From Athripsodes cinereus (Eukaryota; Arthropoda; Insecta; Trichoptera; Leptoceridae): DNA of 64,000 bases. A program made the position numbers and the translations under genes. Every line of letters begins with the position of its first letter. Positions within the stretch are counted from its first letter, which is position 1. Location of the stretch: positions 24,562,000 through 24,625,999 of the forward strand of contig OX388314.1 of assembly GCA_947579605.1 (NCBI GenBank), read 5' to 3'. The notes under the pieces are model-generated. The model was not told the origin of the DNA. It ran no database searches and was given only the letters and a program-made list of their open reading frames with translations. Below are positions 43,166 through 55,124 of this stretch, in pieces.

Positions 43166-43599
43166 TAGGAAATTCCGTAGGAAAGTATTAAGAAGCGAGA
43201 ATATAATTTGAGTATTCTACTGGTATCCGAAGAAGATCTCATTGCGGTGTGAAACCTAATTTGGACAATAAGTTAAGGAAATTAAACGTTACAAGACATG
43301 AGGTGGGATTTTGAAGAATATAATTGGTAAATCTTACGTGAAACATGCGTTTATATATAATTTACGAATATACATCAATTGTTAAAAAGGAACATGTAAA
43401 TTATAACATACTCATTTAGGTATTATACGTATTATTATGCAACATATTGTTCCTGTGGCAACGATATCAAACCACAAGGAATTTTGGGGAATATAATGCT
43501 CAAATATTGACACTGTAGAGTGCCTTCCAAAGAATATATTTCTTATTTTTTTCTTGAAGTTCATGAGTGATATTTGCGATACATTATGAAGAACTGCTA
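43166..43599. other. No recognised feature
   Basis: Nothing supported; 43412-43660 (-) is a motif-free frame. Confidence 0.4.
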
Positions 43600-43840
43600 A
43601 ACAGCCCATAGTGAAAGTTGACCAGACATTTAACATCTTCAGTTCGAGTATGCCACCCATCCTAAGTGTCTAAGTTTTTATTATATTTATTTATTTGTAC
43701 ATCATCATTATATAATAGAATTAACAAAGCAATATTAAAAATAAAATACTAAGACGATATGCAGTGGCGAGATTATAACTATGCAGCTATTTCTTCTATC
43801 TAACCACAATATTGGCACGGAGAAGAAAACTTGGATATTT
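43600..43840 (+). repeat. Family A copy split by a family C insertion
   Basis: Family A reads 'agacatttaacatcttcagt', 'atgccacccatcctaagtgt' up to 43678, and resumes at about 43809 with 'atattggcacggagaagaa', exactly the next part of the consensus. Confidence 0.75.
43679..43808 (-). mobile_element. Family C insertion
   Basis: TTTA-rich tail then 'tacatcatcattatataata' to 'gcagctatttcttctatcta' and 'accaca'. It lies inside the family A copy, so family C was mobile after family A. Confidence 0.65.
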
Positions 43841-43851
43841 ATACAAACACA

Positions 43852-44125
43852 TCATCACGCCGCTTACCTCGCGGGGTAGGCAGAGAGATCGAGCGCCACT
43901 TCCGTCTATACTTGCATACATCTTTCGCTTCCGTCACTGTTATACGATTCTGTGTTCTCCTGTTCAATGAGATCAACACGTGATCTTCCTATAGGATGTG
44001 ATTGAAATGATCTTGCCATTTGATCCTCGGACAGCCACGTCTCCGAGCACCATTCCTCTCAGCCAAATATAATTATCTTCTTGGTCATTTTGTCCTCATT
44101 CATTCCTTCTACATGCCCAGATTGG
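43852..44125 (-). pseudogene. RTE1 3' fragment
   Basis: Reverse complement matches RTE1 3250-3520: 'catcacgccgcttacctcgc', 'agatcgagcgccacttccgt', 'tttcgcttccgtcactgtta', 'ccacgtctccgagcaccatt', 'tggtcattttgtcctcattc'. The frame contains small indels. Confidence 0.8.
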
Positions 44126-44629
44126 ATATTTATTTATATATTAAATGAACATAATCTACTGATTTCCCCTTTTTGACATATTCGTAATATCTAATGTCTA
44201 ATTCGTAATATTTTATAAAACACAAGTAGCTAACAAGTTACTAGTTTTAAAACAATAAAAGTTGCAACTTTCTACACTTTGTATTAGGAATCAAACTAGT
44301 ATTAGGTATTATTATTGTGAGATGTGTGACAGATAATTATTAGGTATTGAAACTAGCCGGTGACAAGCAAAGATACACAAATATATGTCTATGGTGACAA
44401 GTTAGTAAATAGTAAAACCCGTTCACTGAAGAAATAATAATTATAAAAGAATTATCATCAGCAACATCTCGCTTGTTGGTAAATTGAATTAACACAATAT
44501 GGTTAAGAACTGTACTTGTATTAATGTGCAAAAAGTAAATAAATAATGCCAATACACTTTCATCGACCCACTGAGAAAAATAGTATTAAGATGAAGTCGA
44601 AATAAATATATTATCTTTCAATTTATCTA
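44126..44629. other. No recognised feature
   Basis: AT-rich, nothing supported. Confidence 0.4.
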
Positions 44630-45290
44630 TCTATTCCAACATGGAATTTTATACAAGTGGGGTAACCAACGGATTCTTCGCATGTAATGACATTGCATGT
44701 CAATTAGACATCTCAATTTAAGCCAAGTTTAAACAACGCAACGTTGTGCAAAATATAATCAGATGAAGTCAAAAAGGCGTCACGTTTACGAATTTACTCT
44801 AGGCTGGCTTAAGTGATCACTTTCGGTATCTATGGATAGCGTTCACCGATTCAACCACGAGTTGTGGATTCCTGGAACGGGCTGCCTCCAGATTTGGTTG
44901 TTGCTGGAAGTGTAAAATTCTTTTAAAAAAGGACTTGACAGATTGCGGTAACATCATGGACTCATTCAAACATTATCAGCTTTGTTGCCTACTTGATACC
45001 CATAATAAAAATAATTCCGGCATTCTCAATCTATCTTCTTCGTGTGATAAAAAATAAGAGATTCAGAATGGGTGGTAAAATACTACATCGCTAAATTGAG
45101 TCCTCATAAATAGTAGGAGCCCTTGATTCCTGGAATATCCGAGTGTGTGTTTCTTTCACTAATACCGCTGACTTGAAGGTGTCAAATATCCTATTTTTGA
45201 TGTTTCACGGATACCTCTCTTTTACAGGATACTTGAAAATTTACAGAAAAAGTGGGAGATGTATTCTTTTCTGGAGACTGCGGAGAATGA
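44630..45290 (-). repeat. Family A copy split by LINE-like sequence
   Basis: 3' part 44630-44710 ('acaagtggggtaaccaacgg'), 5' part 45025-45290 ('gattcagaatgggtggtaaa', 'tttacaggatacttgaaaat', 'aaaagtgggagatgtattc'). Confidence 0.55.
44780..44970 (+). pseudogene. LINE C-terminal fragment
   Basis: A plus frame reads 'RVVDSWNGLPPDLVVAGSVK' then a frameshifted 'F..KKGLDRLR', the block 'R.VD.WN.LP..VV.A.SV..FK..LD' common at the C termini of several LINE proteins. Upstream 'ctaggctggcttaagtgatc' resembles family G. Confidence 0.5.
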
Positions 45291-46802
45291 TTGAGATATT
45301 TTGTACCCACCTACATATATAAAATGTGCAAATCATAGTAGATACTCGTAAATACCACTTTCGATGACCCACTGAGAACAATGTATTAAGATCTAATGCA
45401 AAATATATAAATAAATAAACACGTATAATATGTCGATTGTAATTAAGATAAACTATAAACGGTAAGGCACTCAAAAAGTAAAACCTATATTTATGACTTG
45501 CAAATTTTTGCACAAATACGTCGACTTTATTCATAGACCATTGACATATTAGACTGGTAACACAGTTCAAAATATTCTAAGAATCTATTTTCCAAAATTT
45601 ATGATAATATTATGCTGTTTAACCCCGTAACATTCAGATGCTGATGGTATATTTTCTACTCATCGATCGTCCTTTAAACTTGTTAAGGCAATAAAAAGAT
45701 CTAATAATAAAAAAACAGCGAATGTCCTTCAAGTCTGCAACAACAAAACTATATTTTGAACCTTTATGAACATAAAATAATGTTCATAAATATTTATTTA
45801 TTATTTATTTATTATTCAATTTACGGCTCATATAGCCATTTACAATATATATACATATATAAACATACAAATTCACAAATTGGTGTTAAGTAATTCAAAT
45901 ATATATAACAAAAATAATAACAACGAAAAATGCAACCTAATATCATCAATATAAACATTTATATACTATATCAACTAAATAAATGCATCTAGGGTCTCGA
46001 GGGAGAAATGAACACACCTTTTTGAACCAACACTCATTTAAAAATGATACATATGAAACTAAATTGGTCGCAAATATGATTGGACTCATTATCAATTTTT
46101 CCTTTGATTTCCAGTCTACACAAAAGTATTTGTTAGTAACTCAGTACAAATTTTCTCAGAAAGCAGGTTCCAAAATGAAATAACAAAACATAAACGTTTG
46201 CTATTTTACTCCATAAGATTAAGATATTAATGGTCTCTCTCGCACATTATATACCTAACTACGTCATAAAAAGACTCCTACAATAAAAACAAAAAATTTC
46301 ATTGAAGTTTAGTAAGTACTAAGACTTATTGACATGAAATAATTTTGGACCCACAATTCGACTGACTGAATTAAAATTTTCGGTCTATTTTAATTTGTCC
46401 ATGTGCCAATACAGCATTGGCTACTTCCGTCCATGATACTTACAAAACATGTTGCTAACAGTTGTTGAAGCATTTTCTAATGAATTGAGATGTAGGTGCC
46501 TAAATAGATATAGCATCGAACATTATAATATCAGTTTTATTATATTATAATTTTATCAGTTTTAATTATGGCAACCAATGTGATGGTTTTTAGAAAGCTT
46601 TCGTTGCAACTTTTTTTGTTGTATATAAACAGCGTCCACTATATTTGTTTAACTTGTATACACACCTACTTAAACTGTTTTTTTTTTCAGTATTATGAGT
46701 TCTTACCCAATCTTTTACTTTTACCCAAATATATACATGTTTTATTTGAATTGAAATAATAAAATATATTAAATTTGTGTGATAAGATTATAAAAAATTA
46801 AA
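45291..46802. other. Mostly unassigned
   Basis: 45785-45880 (TTTA-rich then 'caatttacggctcatatagc') looks like the 3' end of a minus-strand retroelement. The rest is AT-rich with motif-free short frames. Confidence 0.35.
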
Positions 46803-46865
46803 TGCGCCCTTGCGGTGGTTTGTATCACAAAACGGCTATAAATAAATTGTCAAGTTTATTCCAAT
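46803..46865 (+). repeat. 3' end of the 33238-type element
   Basis: 'gcgcccttgcggtggtttg', 'acggctataaataaattgtc', as at 13825-13886. Confidence 0.55.
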
Positions 46866-46979
46866 TATTTACAATCTGAAGTCGGATAATTTTGTGATAC
46901 ACAGAAACTATTCAACAGTCAGATTTCTCAAAAAAATTATTTGATAACGTAAATATATCATCTATAGTCTATGCCGTTG

Positions 46980-47200
46980 CGAAATTTATCACAAATATTT
47001 AGCCAGTATATTTTGTCCTCTTGTGCTGTAAAAAACAGGCATTCAAAATGGGTGGCACTCTTCATTACTGCCGAATTGAATACCTATGTCAAATGTCTTA
47101 TTTACGATGTTTTACAAATAGGTACTTGTCTTTTACAAAACATTTGAAAACGTACAGAAAAAAGTGAGAGCCCAATTCTATTTGACTGCACGGACACTAT
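46980..47200 (-). repeat. Family A diverged copy
   Basis: 'caggcattcaaaatgggtgg', 'tcttttacaaaacatttgaa', 'aaaaaagtgagagcccaatt'. Confidence 0.55.
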
Positions 47201-47640
47201 AAAAGAGATTTTCAAGACTCCACAGACACTATTAAAAAGAATTATTATCAGAACAGCTGGACAAAAGGAATTTTAATGAATATTTTGTATAGAAACATTG
47301 ATTGTTGAAACCATTTAATAACAATGTTCATGGGAGAAATGCTTTATGTATATAATTGTGGTCAGAGCATGTGATTTTAATTGCTAGGTATCTTCATAAA
47401 GATAAATGTATTAATTGTGGGAAATGAGTTTCTTCATGGTGCATGTTAAAAGTCAAATTCTATAAATGCATAATTGCGTTTGTTCAAACAGTGCAGGAAC
47501 TAAGCTTTAAGAAAGCAGCAAGAACAATATGTAATTTTTTTTTAAATGTTCGTTTTTATTTAGAAAAATAAAACAATTCCCGAAAGATTATTAGACATAT
47601 GTTGAACAGATGCCTAATGAAAATAAAAATCTGCTCAAAA
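47201..47640. other. No recognised feature
   Basis: AT-rich, nothing supported. Confidence 0.4.
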
Positions 47641-47644
47641 GTAT

Positions 47645-48003
47645 TGTAAAAACAAAGGTGATTGCATGGAAGCCGAGTAGAATTTTCAATCAGAAGATTA
47701 CGGGTTCGAATTCCGCTGTCGACTTACTCTACCTTCGTGATACAAGTATAAAATTTTACGTGAGTGATTACAGGAGACACAATGGTCGTGGCTGGGTCAT
47801 GTTCGGAGAATGGCCAATGACAGTTGGCCAAAAAGAGCACTGTTCTTCCGTCTGCAAGGCTTCCGTCGGCCCGGCTTTCCCTCTTTTACAATACACCATT
47901 CCTATGACAACGACATCAGAGCGCAGGGAATGTCTTGGGAAGAATGGAGGAGGCTGGTTTCTGCCCTGAGGAGCGTTGAGAACGATGGTGATGATGATGA
48001 ATA
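47645..48003 (+). mobile_element. tRNA-derived SINE with LINE-like 3' tail
   Basis: Head: 'tgcatggaagccgagtaga' (box A-like) and 'gggttcgaattcc' at 47703-47715 (box B). The 3' part shares the LINE tail of 19975-20117 and reads 'RAQGMSWEEWRRLVSALRSV' then GAT repeats. A SINE that borrows a LINE 3' end fits known SINE biology; the head-to-tail link is my inference. Confidence 0.5.
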
Positions 48004-48434
48004 AAAACCCTCAACAAAAATTTATTTTACATACTATTTCTCTTGGTATTTTCTGTCAATAATTCGATATATGTATGTATTCGCTTACTGCAATCGCTAT
48101 TAAAATATCCACAGTATTTAAACATATATCTATGTGATTTGTAATTACCCGTAAAATGTTATTTTAAACCAGATTTTAAAATCAAAATCACTCGTGGATT
48201 TATATAAAGTATCTATATAATATACCTATATACCTACTCGTATATGCAGGTTATGTGTATGTAATTAGTCATGCAATAGTATTTAATAAAAGATTAATGA
48301 CTCTTCATAACGAGATTTTGATATTGAAAATAAAATCACTGAGAGTTTTACATCTAAAAATGTTATTATTATTAAATAACATAAATAATCGGATGGTAGT
48401 ATACAACAATGTGTGAAATCATCTAAACTTTCTT
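48004..48434. other. No recognised feature
   Basis: AT-rich, nothing supported. Confidence 0.4.
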
Positions 48435-48830
48435 CCTGTATCATAAATGCTTCTCCTACATGTGGGGTAGCGTTTAGGATAAGTTTAAATACAAAAAAAC
48501 TTTATTAGAAACAAAATGTGTAGTATACAAGTAGGTATATGTTTACAAAAAAATACCAAAAGGCAAGCTAATCGCTTAAGCGATTTCTTCCAGCCAACTC
48601 GGATTATTTATTACATTTAATAAATATGCAGGTATCCTCTCTGCATCAAAAAATAAAAGACATTTAGCAATGTGTGGTTTGCCTCATCGCTGAATTATAA
48701 TGTTTATGAAGATGATGCAGAATGGAATGAATATACAAGTCATTAATTTTTTTGCAAAATATTATGTTTTATGGATATCTGCCATTTGAAAAATGGTTGA
48801 TATGGTTTCGTGCAAAACCGAAGACGTTGA
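48435..48830 (-). repeat. Family A copy split by another repeat
   Basis: 'gcttctcctacatgtggggt' (48449-48470) and 'caggtatcctctctgcatca', 'gacatttagcaatgtgtggt' (48630-48680) flank a block (48477-48605) with 'aaactttattagaaac' and 'gcgatttcttccagccaact', which resembles a family B/C type 3' end on the minus strand. Confidence 0.55.
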
Positions 48831-49065
48831 ATGTTATAAAAAAATAAAGCATAAAAGTATGTAATAAGTTTATTAAAATACAAATAAAAATAAGATAATA
48901 ATAAGTATTAAATAATGCACCAACAATGAGCAGTCAAAGAGCAGTTTTGTCGTAATTCTCATATATTTTTTTAATGAACTATTTCCAGTCAACCTTAATA
49001 CATATAAATAAGTGCAAATATAAAAATTAAATAAAAGAAAAAACACGTGTGCACAGTAAAATAAC

Positions 49066-49192
49066 TATTTATTTTATTCTTCTTGCTCATCATCATTCAC
49101 ATAACAAAACCAACAAATCAGTTTACATTAGAAAAAATGTTATGATATGCAGTGGCGAGATTATCACTATGTAGTGATTTCTCCCATATCAC
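49066..49192 (-). repeat. Family C retroelement 3' end
   Basis: 'tattttattcttcttgctca' to 'tatgtagtgatttctcccat'. Confidence 0.65.
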
Positions 49193-50759
49193 CACTTATA
49201 ATGTGTAAACTTAAATTAAAAAAAATATAGGTATACATAAATACTACACAGCAAAAAAACCTTTAGAGTTAGACAAAAAAAAAACAAAAAAATATATAGA
49301 GGTATTGATAAAATTTAAAATACATAGATACATGCCTACAGACATTGTCATACGAGAGAAATGTTGTTTGATGTATTGTTGCATAACACAACCGGATTAA
49401 TTGATAAGGAAGTCAAGGGTATTACCATATTAATCATTAACGTGATTATCATCTGAATATTATAATAGAAAATTATTAATACGGGCTTTGACCTGTACTT
49501 TATACAAGTTCTCTTGCTTTTAGCGGCATTAATAATAAAATGTTAATAAAAATTATCACAACATAAAACAACATATTAAGGTGCTGATAATAAAAAAAAC
49601 ATATCTGGTTTGAAACTATGTTTATAATAATGCTTGTTATTTAATTTAGCAAATTTCTAAGCCGATTTTGGCTGACATTTTTAATTTTATTTATCAGTTA
49701 TGTTTCACATTATTATGTAGTATTTTTTAAGAATAAACGGAATACATGCAACATTATATTGTATTTTCTAGAAAAACACTTAATGGATACCAGCTATTTT
49801 AAAGGGGGTTGATTATCATGCTACTTATCTCATAAAAGTTTGTGTAATAATTGATGTAAACTCCACTCTCACAGCTTAAGCATTTTACTTACTGTGAGAG
49901 TGTCTTGAATGTATTTGGATTTATTTCAAATCCAGTAAAATAAATCTTTCAAAAAATAATAAGGATACATGTGTGCATGTACCAAAATATCCGACAACTC
50001 TATAATAAGAGATGAAGCACTATTTCAGATTGACATTTGTACTGATAAATTAGATGACAGCTCATTATTAAAAAATAAAATAGTAAAATCCAAACGCTCG
50101 CTTACAAGAACAATCTCAAAAAATTCAATTTGAGAAAAACGTGATCAAATTTTTCAAATAAACATTTAGTACATTTTGAATTAATATATTGAGCTCTATG
50201 TTTCATAAAATAAGTATTGAAATGTCATTTTCTGTTTTATAACGTTTTTATTGCAAATGAGCGTTAAATTATATAATCGCACGATTGTGATAAAAGCTAA
50301 GATTGTGCTTATACAGTACTATAAGTTCATAATATTATGTAAAGCTCGATCATCTATCTACCGACACCTACGTATAAACATCAGCTGTGAGTAACGTACT
50401 TTAAGTATTCCGGAATCCGTTTACGGTTCAATACAAGTTCGTTAAAGTATCTATACAATGTTAATAATTATTATTAATGGCTTAACAGTTAAAGTTATGT
50501 CAACAAAAAATAAACTGACGTTACTGTAAAGATACTATTTAAGACGCATGTTTATAATACGAAATGAAATGATTTAATAAATAATCTACAATGTTATAAT
50601 CTCTCAGATTTATTTGATAAATATTCAAATTTCTTCTACAAGTAGGAACAAAGTGTCACATATATAATTACGCATGCATGTACTATTAAGCCTTTGTACA
50701 GTTATACTATAAATTTGATTGGATACCTAAAACGATTTAATACTTGAGTATTCATAAGT
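49193..50759. other. No recognised feature
   Basis: AT-rich. 49861-49910 has a small inverted repeat ('ctctcacagcttaag...cttactgtgagag'). No coding signal. Confidence 0.4.
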
Positions 50760-51245
50760 AACAGACTCGTCATCTGCACAAACAACAGATTTAGCAAACT
50801 CCCTTTAGAATGTGTTGCGATGACAGGAAATGTGTTGCGATGCTTACAAGTTAAACTATTGATTTGAAATGGAAATTGGTGGGATTGGTGAACGCCCCGT
50901 GGGTAAAGTACTCTTGAACCAGCCTAAGCCGATTCGTGAGCATCATAACACCTTTCATATTTCCTTCTAAAAGGTATTTGTTCAATCTGTTGGATGTGAT
51001 GATGAGGTGTCTGTTGAATAATATAATAATAATAACTAGACAACTCATTTATGATGTTGAACCACCGCAAGGGCCCATTCAAGAATCATAATACTTCCTG
51101 AACAATAGGGTTTTTAACCTCGTCTTGAACACCACCATACTCTCTTATTCTCATTATCTCTTATTCTCACACCTCAATATTCTTAATATCTTCACTTACG
51201 CAGGTGTAATAAATCCAGTAAAATGCGAAAACTGCGTTTAACGTA
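50760..51245 (-). repeat. Family G copy with internal inversion and LINE-like tail
   Basis: 50777-50855 reads family G in plus orientation and 50875-51015 in minus orientation. 51025-51140 is the tail of the 33238-type element (minus). 51165-51240 matches the arm of the palindrome at 29027-29228. So this block is a mosaic of the same elements as 28670-29236 and 33238-33550. Confidence 0.55.
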
Positions 51246-51776
51246 GGTAGGTACTTATCGTTATAATCTCTTAATAAATTTGAATAGGTATATCTGAACA
51301 GCCAGTTTTCTAAGTCTTCAATTTTCCTAGTGCATTTTTGCGTTTAGTAAAAAAATATCACCTTTTTCTGGGAGTAATCTCCCAGGTCTAAAACATTCGT
51401 TTGGTAATCGGGACACGTAAGTGACTATATCTAATATATAAAAGGAAGACGTGTGTGTTACAACACTTATAACTCAAGAATGGCTGTACCGATTTGAATG
51501 ATCTCTGATTTGTTGGATTCTTCTCCGCCCGGAATAAACTATAGGCTATTAAAACATCTTACAAATTCACGGGAAGAAACAATATGAAGAAAATTATTTA
51601 CGCCATACATTTTTAATTTCAAAAATAAAAACAATATGGAGAGTTATGGCTCTATTAGCGCCCCCACGTCGCCTGTTGCATTGTGCTAAAATAATCCGTA
51701 GGTTCTGCTATATTAAGAACCAAATTACTATAACTAATATGAACGAAATGTGTACTAATATTTGTTTACTATAATT

Positions 51777-52361
51777 CGGTAGTTACATGGCAATAGGTTG
51801 TATCTCACTAAAACATAATTTTACAGGAGAGCAAAAACAAAGTTTGCAAAAGAGATATTTCAGCCGAATTTCGAGCATTATATATCAAAATGAAGGTAAT
51901 TATTATTTCTACAAGATAGATGTAACATTCTCTTAATAATTTCTTCTACAAGATGTATGTAACATTCACTAAAAAATTTCTTGCAGTTTAAAAATATTTG
52001 AGTTTTTTTTGCCATGTTGATGAAAACAATCTTTCTACATGTCAATAAGTTACGTCTTTTCTCTCTTTATTCTGACTATAAAGAGACATATCGAAAAAAT
52101 AAAACAGGTGTTTTATTCTACTAAAGATTTTATTTTGTGAGAGAGACGTCTTTCGTCTCATGAGGACATTGTCAATCTTTAGTAGAATAAAACACCTGTT
52201 TTATTTTTTCGATATGGAATTCTACTACCTAAACACCGACACAGTGAATAAAGAGACATATCCTTTCGCCACATCAAATATTACACTATTTTGAGCATTT
52301 TATGGAACAAACTTGAAAACGCAAAAAATGCGAGATACAACCTATTGCCATGTAACTACCG
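51777..52361. repeat. 30-bp perfect inverted repeats bounding 585 bp
   Basis: 'cggtagttacatggcaatag' plus ten more bases at 51777-51806 is exactly inverted at 52332-52361. It could be a separate transposon inside the Helitron-like element. It encloses the hammerhead hairpin at 52078-52262. No transposase is encoded. Confidence 0.7.
52078..52262 (-). mobile_element. Hairpin element with minimal hammerhead-like core and 15-bp flanking repeats
   Basis: Direct repeats ATAAAGAGACATATC at 52078-52092 and 52248-52262 flank it. Perfect inverted arms of 42 bp lie at 52088-52129 and 52174-52215. In the loop on the minus strand: CTCATGA (52164-52158; one change from CTGATGA), only three bases (GAC), GAAA (52154-52151), then the stem III palindrome AGACGTCT (52151-52144) and C. 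The arms form stem I. Its right end ('ggaattctactacctaaaca', 'ccgacacagtgaata') recurs alone at 57372-57412. Confidence 0.65.
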
Positions 52362-52915
52362 CATTATTCGACTAATATTTATGTATCGATAGATCTTCAG
52401 TCACATAAATGTGGACGTGCACAGATTATATTTGAAATTGTATTTTATTTTTGCAGATGGAAAATTATTATTGAACCAAAAATTGTGCTATTAAAGATGA
52501 AAATAAGAATGTGTTCATGTAGGTAGTTCTGATGCAAGATTGTGTAATGAAATTTGCAGACAGAGAAGAAAAATTACGAAGAAAATTATTTACGCCATAC
52601 ATTTTTAATTTCAATAAAAAAATGCAATATGGAGAATTATACAAAATCAACAATGAAGTTTTTTTTATGGATTGGCCTATTTATATGATAATTTTCTATA
52701 CATTCTCAAATTAGAATCGTTATCCATACAATTTAACATCTGTAGTTCTAATATTTCAATTTTTAAAAACCATGGAAAGAATTTTTATAAATTTTAAATG
52801 AATAGGTAAAATCTACCTGAAAAAAAAATTAGTACCTACATAATTATATTACGTACTGCAGATAATTTATAAACAAATCTGAGTTAAGTATAATTGTTCA
52901 ACATAAATTGTTCAT

Positions 52916-53148
52916 GTCGGCCGGTGTGGCGCGGAGCTTTATCCTTTGAGTCACGAGGTCTCGGGTTCGATTCCCGGACAGGGCAAAGTGAAGAATGACC
53001 TTTTTCAAATTGTCCTGGGTCTGGGTGTTACATATATATGTACATATATAGTGCATTGCATATGTGTGTATCGTCGCGTTAGTACCCATAATCAAGATTC
53101 ATCTAAGTTTGGGACTAGCTCGATGTGTGTGAATTGTCTATGTAAAAA
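52916..53148 (+). mobile_element. SINE family 1 copy with deletion in the head
   Basis: Matches 39619-39848 but box A is damaged by a deletion ('gcggagctttatcctttgag' instead of the fuller 'ggaggtaacgctcttgcc...'). Box B 'gggttcgattccc' at 52963-52975 is intact. Ends in an A run at 53144-53152. Confidence 0.8.
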
Positions 53149-53159
53149 AAAATGAATGT

Positions 53160-53516
53160 AACTTTCGCAGTTTAGCGGCCCCACCCGTTGTCGGGTACTT
53201 TTTTTCCATAGAAAGGGTAATATTTTTGAAACATGAGGAAATTGTTGCCATATGTAGAATTATTTTAATTTGCCGGCAAAAAAAATCCACTTCGAAAATT
53301 AATTTCCTAAAATTCCGTACATATTACTCGACATCGGGTGGGGCCGCTCAAGTTTCATAGTTGCGATTTTTTTTTCCTATAAAAGAATTTTCCAAAAATT
53401 TGGTGACCAAAAAATAATTCACCATATGGCAACAATTTCCTCAAGTTTCGAAAATATTACTTTTTCTATGGAAAAAAGTACTCGACAACGGGTGGGGCCG
53501 CTAAACTGCGAAAGTT
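53160..53516. repeat. 357-bp foldback (MITE-like)
   Basis: Inverted arms 53160-53254 and 53423-53516 ('aactttcgcagtttagcggc', 'cccacccgttgtcgggtact', 'gaggaaattgttgccatatg'), nearly perfect. A third internal copy of 'cgacatcgggtggggccgct' lies at 53334-53353. No ORF. It lies directly at the 3' end of the SINE at 52916. Confidence 0.8.
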
Positions 53517-53604
53517 CCAATTATTTTTTTTTTTTTTACACTTTACCTTCGATTACACACTTTGACAATTACGGGAGTTTGTAAAGAGATTAATAATATT
53601 AATC

Positions 53605-53790
53605 ATTCATGAAGTCAGTGGGAGAGGGCAGAAGATAGGGCAGGTGTCGAACATGTGTTGAAAGGCTTGGTTTGGAGTGGCCAGAGGTCCTGGAAGCAGC
53701 GGTGGACAGTTATCTCTGGAGGAGATACTTAGGGGCAATGGGCCCCCGACCGAACTAGGACAAGGGGAAGAAGATGTATGTATGAAATCG
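53605..53790 (+). pseudogene. LINE 3' fragment with TGTATG tail
   Basis: 'gtgggagagggcagaagata', 'ggaggagatacttaggggca', 'ccgaactaggacaaggggaa' then 'gaagatgtatgtatg'. G-rich block and TATG tail fit an RTE-type 3' end of a family distinct from RTE1. Confidence 0.5.
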
Positions 53791-53834
53791 TTCATTGATT
53801 CTTAGGCGGTACGAAGTTCGCCGGGCCAGCTAGT

Positions 53835-55124
53835 ATAGAAATAAATAAAAAATTCGAAGGTTAAAGAACTTTTAGGTATAAATTTGTGTACTTCCTTGCT
53901 TCGACATATGTAAATTCAAAAGTAAAGAACATAATATAGGTCAATAGTGTCACGAAAATTGACATAATGATGGGCATTTAAAGAGTATAAATGATAATAA
54001 TACAAAGGTTTTATATTCTAAGGCAAAACAGTTATGGGAGACACATTATGTAGATAGGCCTAGTACTCATAGGCGCATCCACGCGGAGAAGGGAACAAAC
54101 TGGGGCAGCAGTTGCCTACATCTAGGATCTCAAAAATAGTAGGAAAGTAGACAAAATCAGTATTTAAATATGAGGAAAATGCGAAGAATTGGCATCGAAG
54201 TGGGAAACTGTCTCTCTCTAGATGTGAAACTAAATGTAAAATGGTTCTGAAATTGTTGTACAAAAATGATAAAATGTTGTAAACCGTGGAACATCTCAAA
54301 TTCTTATACTTAATTAAAAAAAAATTATCGAAGGGGGTAGAAATTTAAGTGTATACTAAATCATCAAATCCTAAATACTGAGACAAAAAAAAGGTTCACA
54401 TCTTTGACAGTTATATTTTGTTGTCACAAGTTCTAATATTGTTTTGGGTGATGTGGGTGGACGTACGATTGCGATACAAAGCAGAGTGAATTTGTTGTTA
54501 TTTATTATAGTTATATAGAATGAGTTGTATATTATAGAATGAGTTATGGTTAAACCTTTATCTTTATACATAGTATGCACAGTATTATCTGCTCCCCTCC
54601 TCTACACAAGTTAACTTTTTAAAAATGGTAATACAATATAATACAATGTTACTTATGCTAGTTTTCTATAAAATAGTTTTTAAAAATGTTATAACAATAA
54701 CAAAATCTGAGCTCCTGCCCTCCTAGAGAAAATCTTTGTTACGCCCTTGCTAGCATAGAGCAGTAAAAAATAAGAATACACCTTATTTAGTACGTGATCA
54801 TTATGATCGATGCCATCACATCCATCACATACTATGTATTTTATTGTGTAAATTAGATATACAAATATAATTTTATGCAGGGCTAGAGGTTAGTTGAACA
54901 GCGCCCAGGGCAAAACCTTTGTAAATAAATATCATAAAATCATAAATTTCCAAATACGTTTCTTTATAATATTATCTTTCTCTAGCAGTTACTCTATGCA
55001 AGTAGAAAGTATTAAACATTACTGTATTTTTTTGTCTGCATATGTAAATAGAAATATATATTGAAATTACTTTTTAAAATACATACTCCCTGTGGAGTAG
55101 AATCGGAAAGTAATGGATATATTT
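53835..55124. other. No recognised feature
   Basis: 54060-54300 is a motif-free frame on the minus strand, vaguely like 61850-61990; the rest is AT-rich. Confidence 0.35.

Larger units (their letters stand above)
51429..53834 (+). mobile_element. Helitron-like element carrying nested insertions
   Basis: Starts with TC after an A ('tctaatatataaaaggaaga', then 'ggctgtaccgatttgaatga') and ends with 'ttcgccgggccagctag' before a T, with a possible GGCG/CGCC hairpin just before CTAG. TC and CTRR termini, a 3' hairpin and insertion between A and T are Helitron hallmarks, and these end sequences look like common insect Helitron ends. No Rep/helicase ORF. A segment ('gaagaaaattatttacgcca' on) is present twice, 51584 and 52573. 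Nested: hairpin, SINE, palindrome and LINE scrap. Confidence 0.5.
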
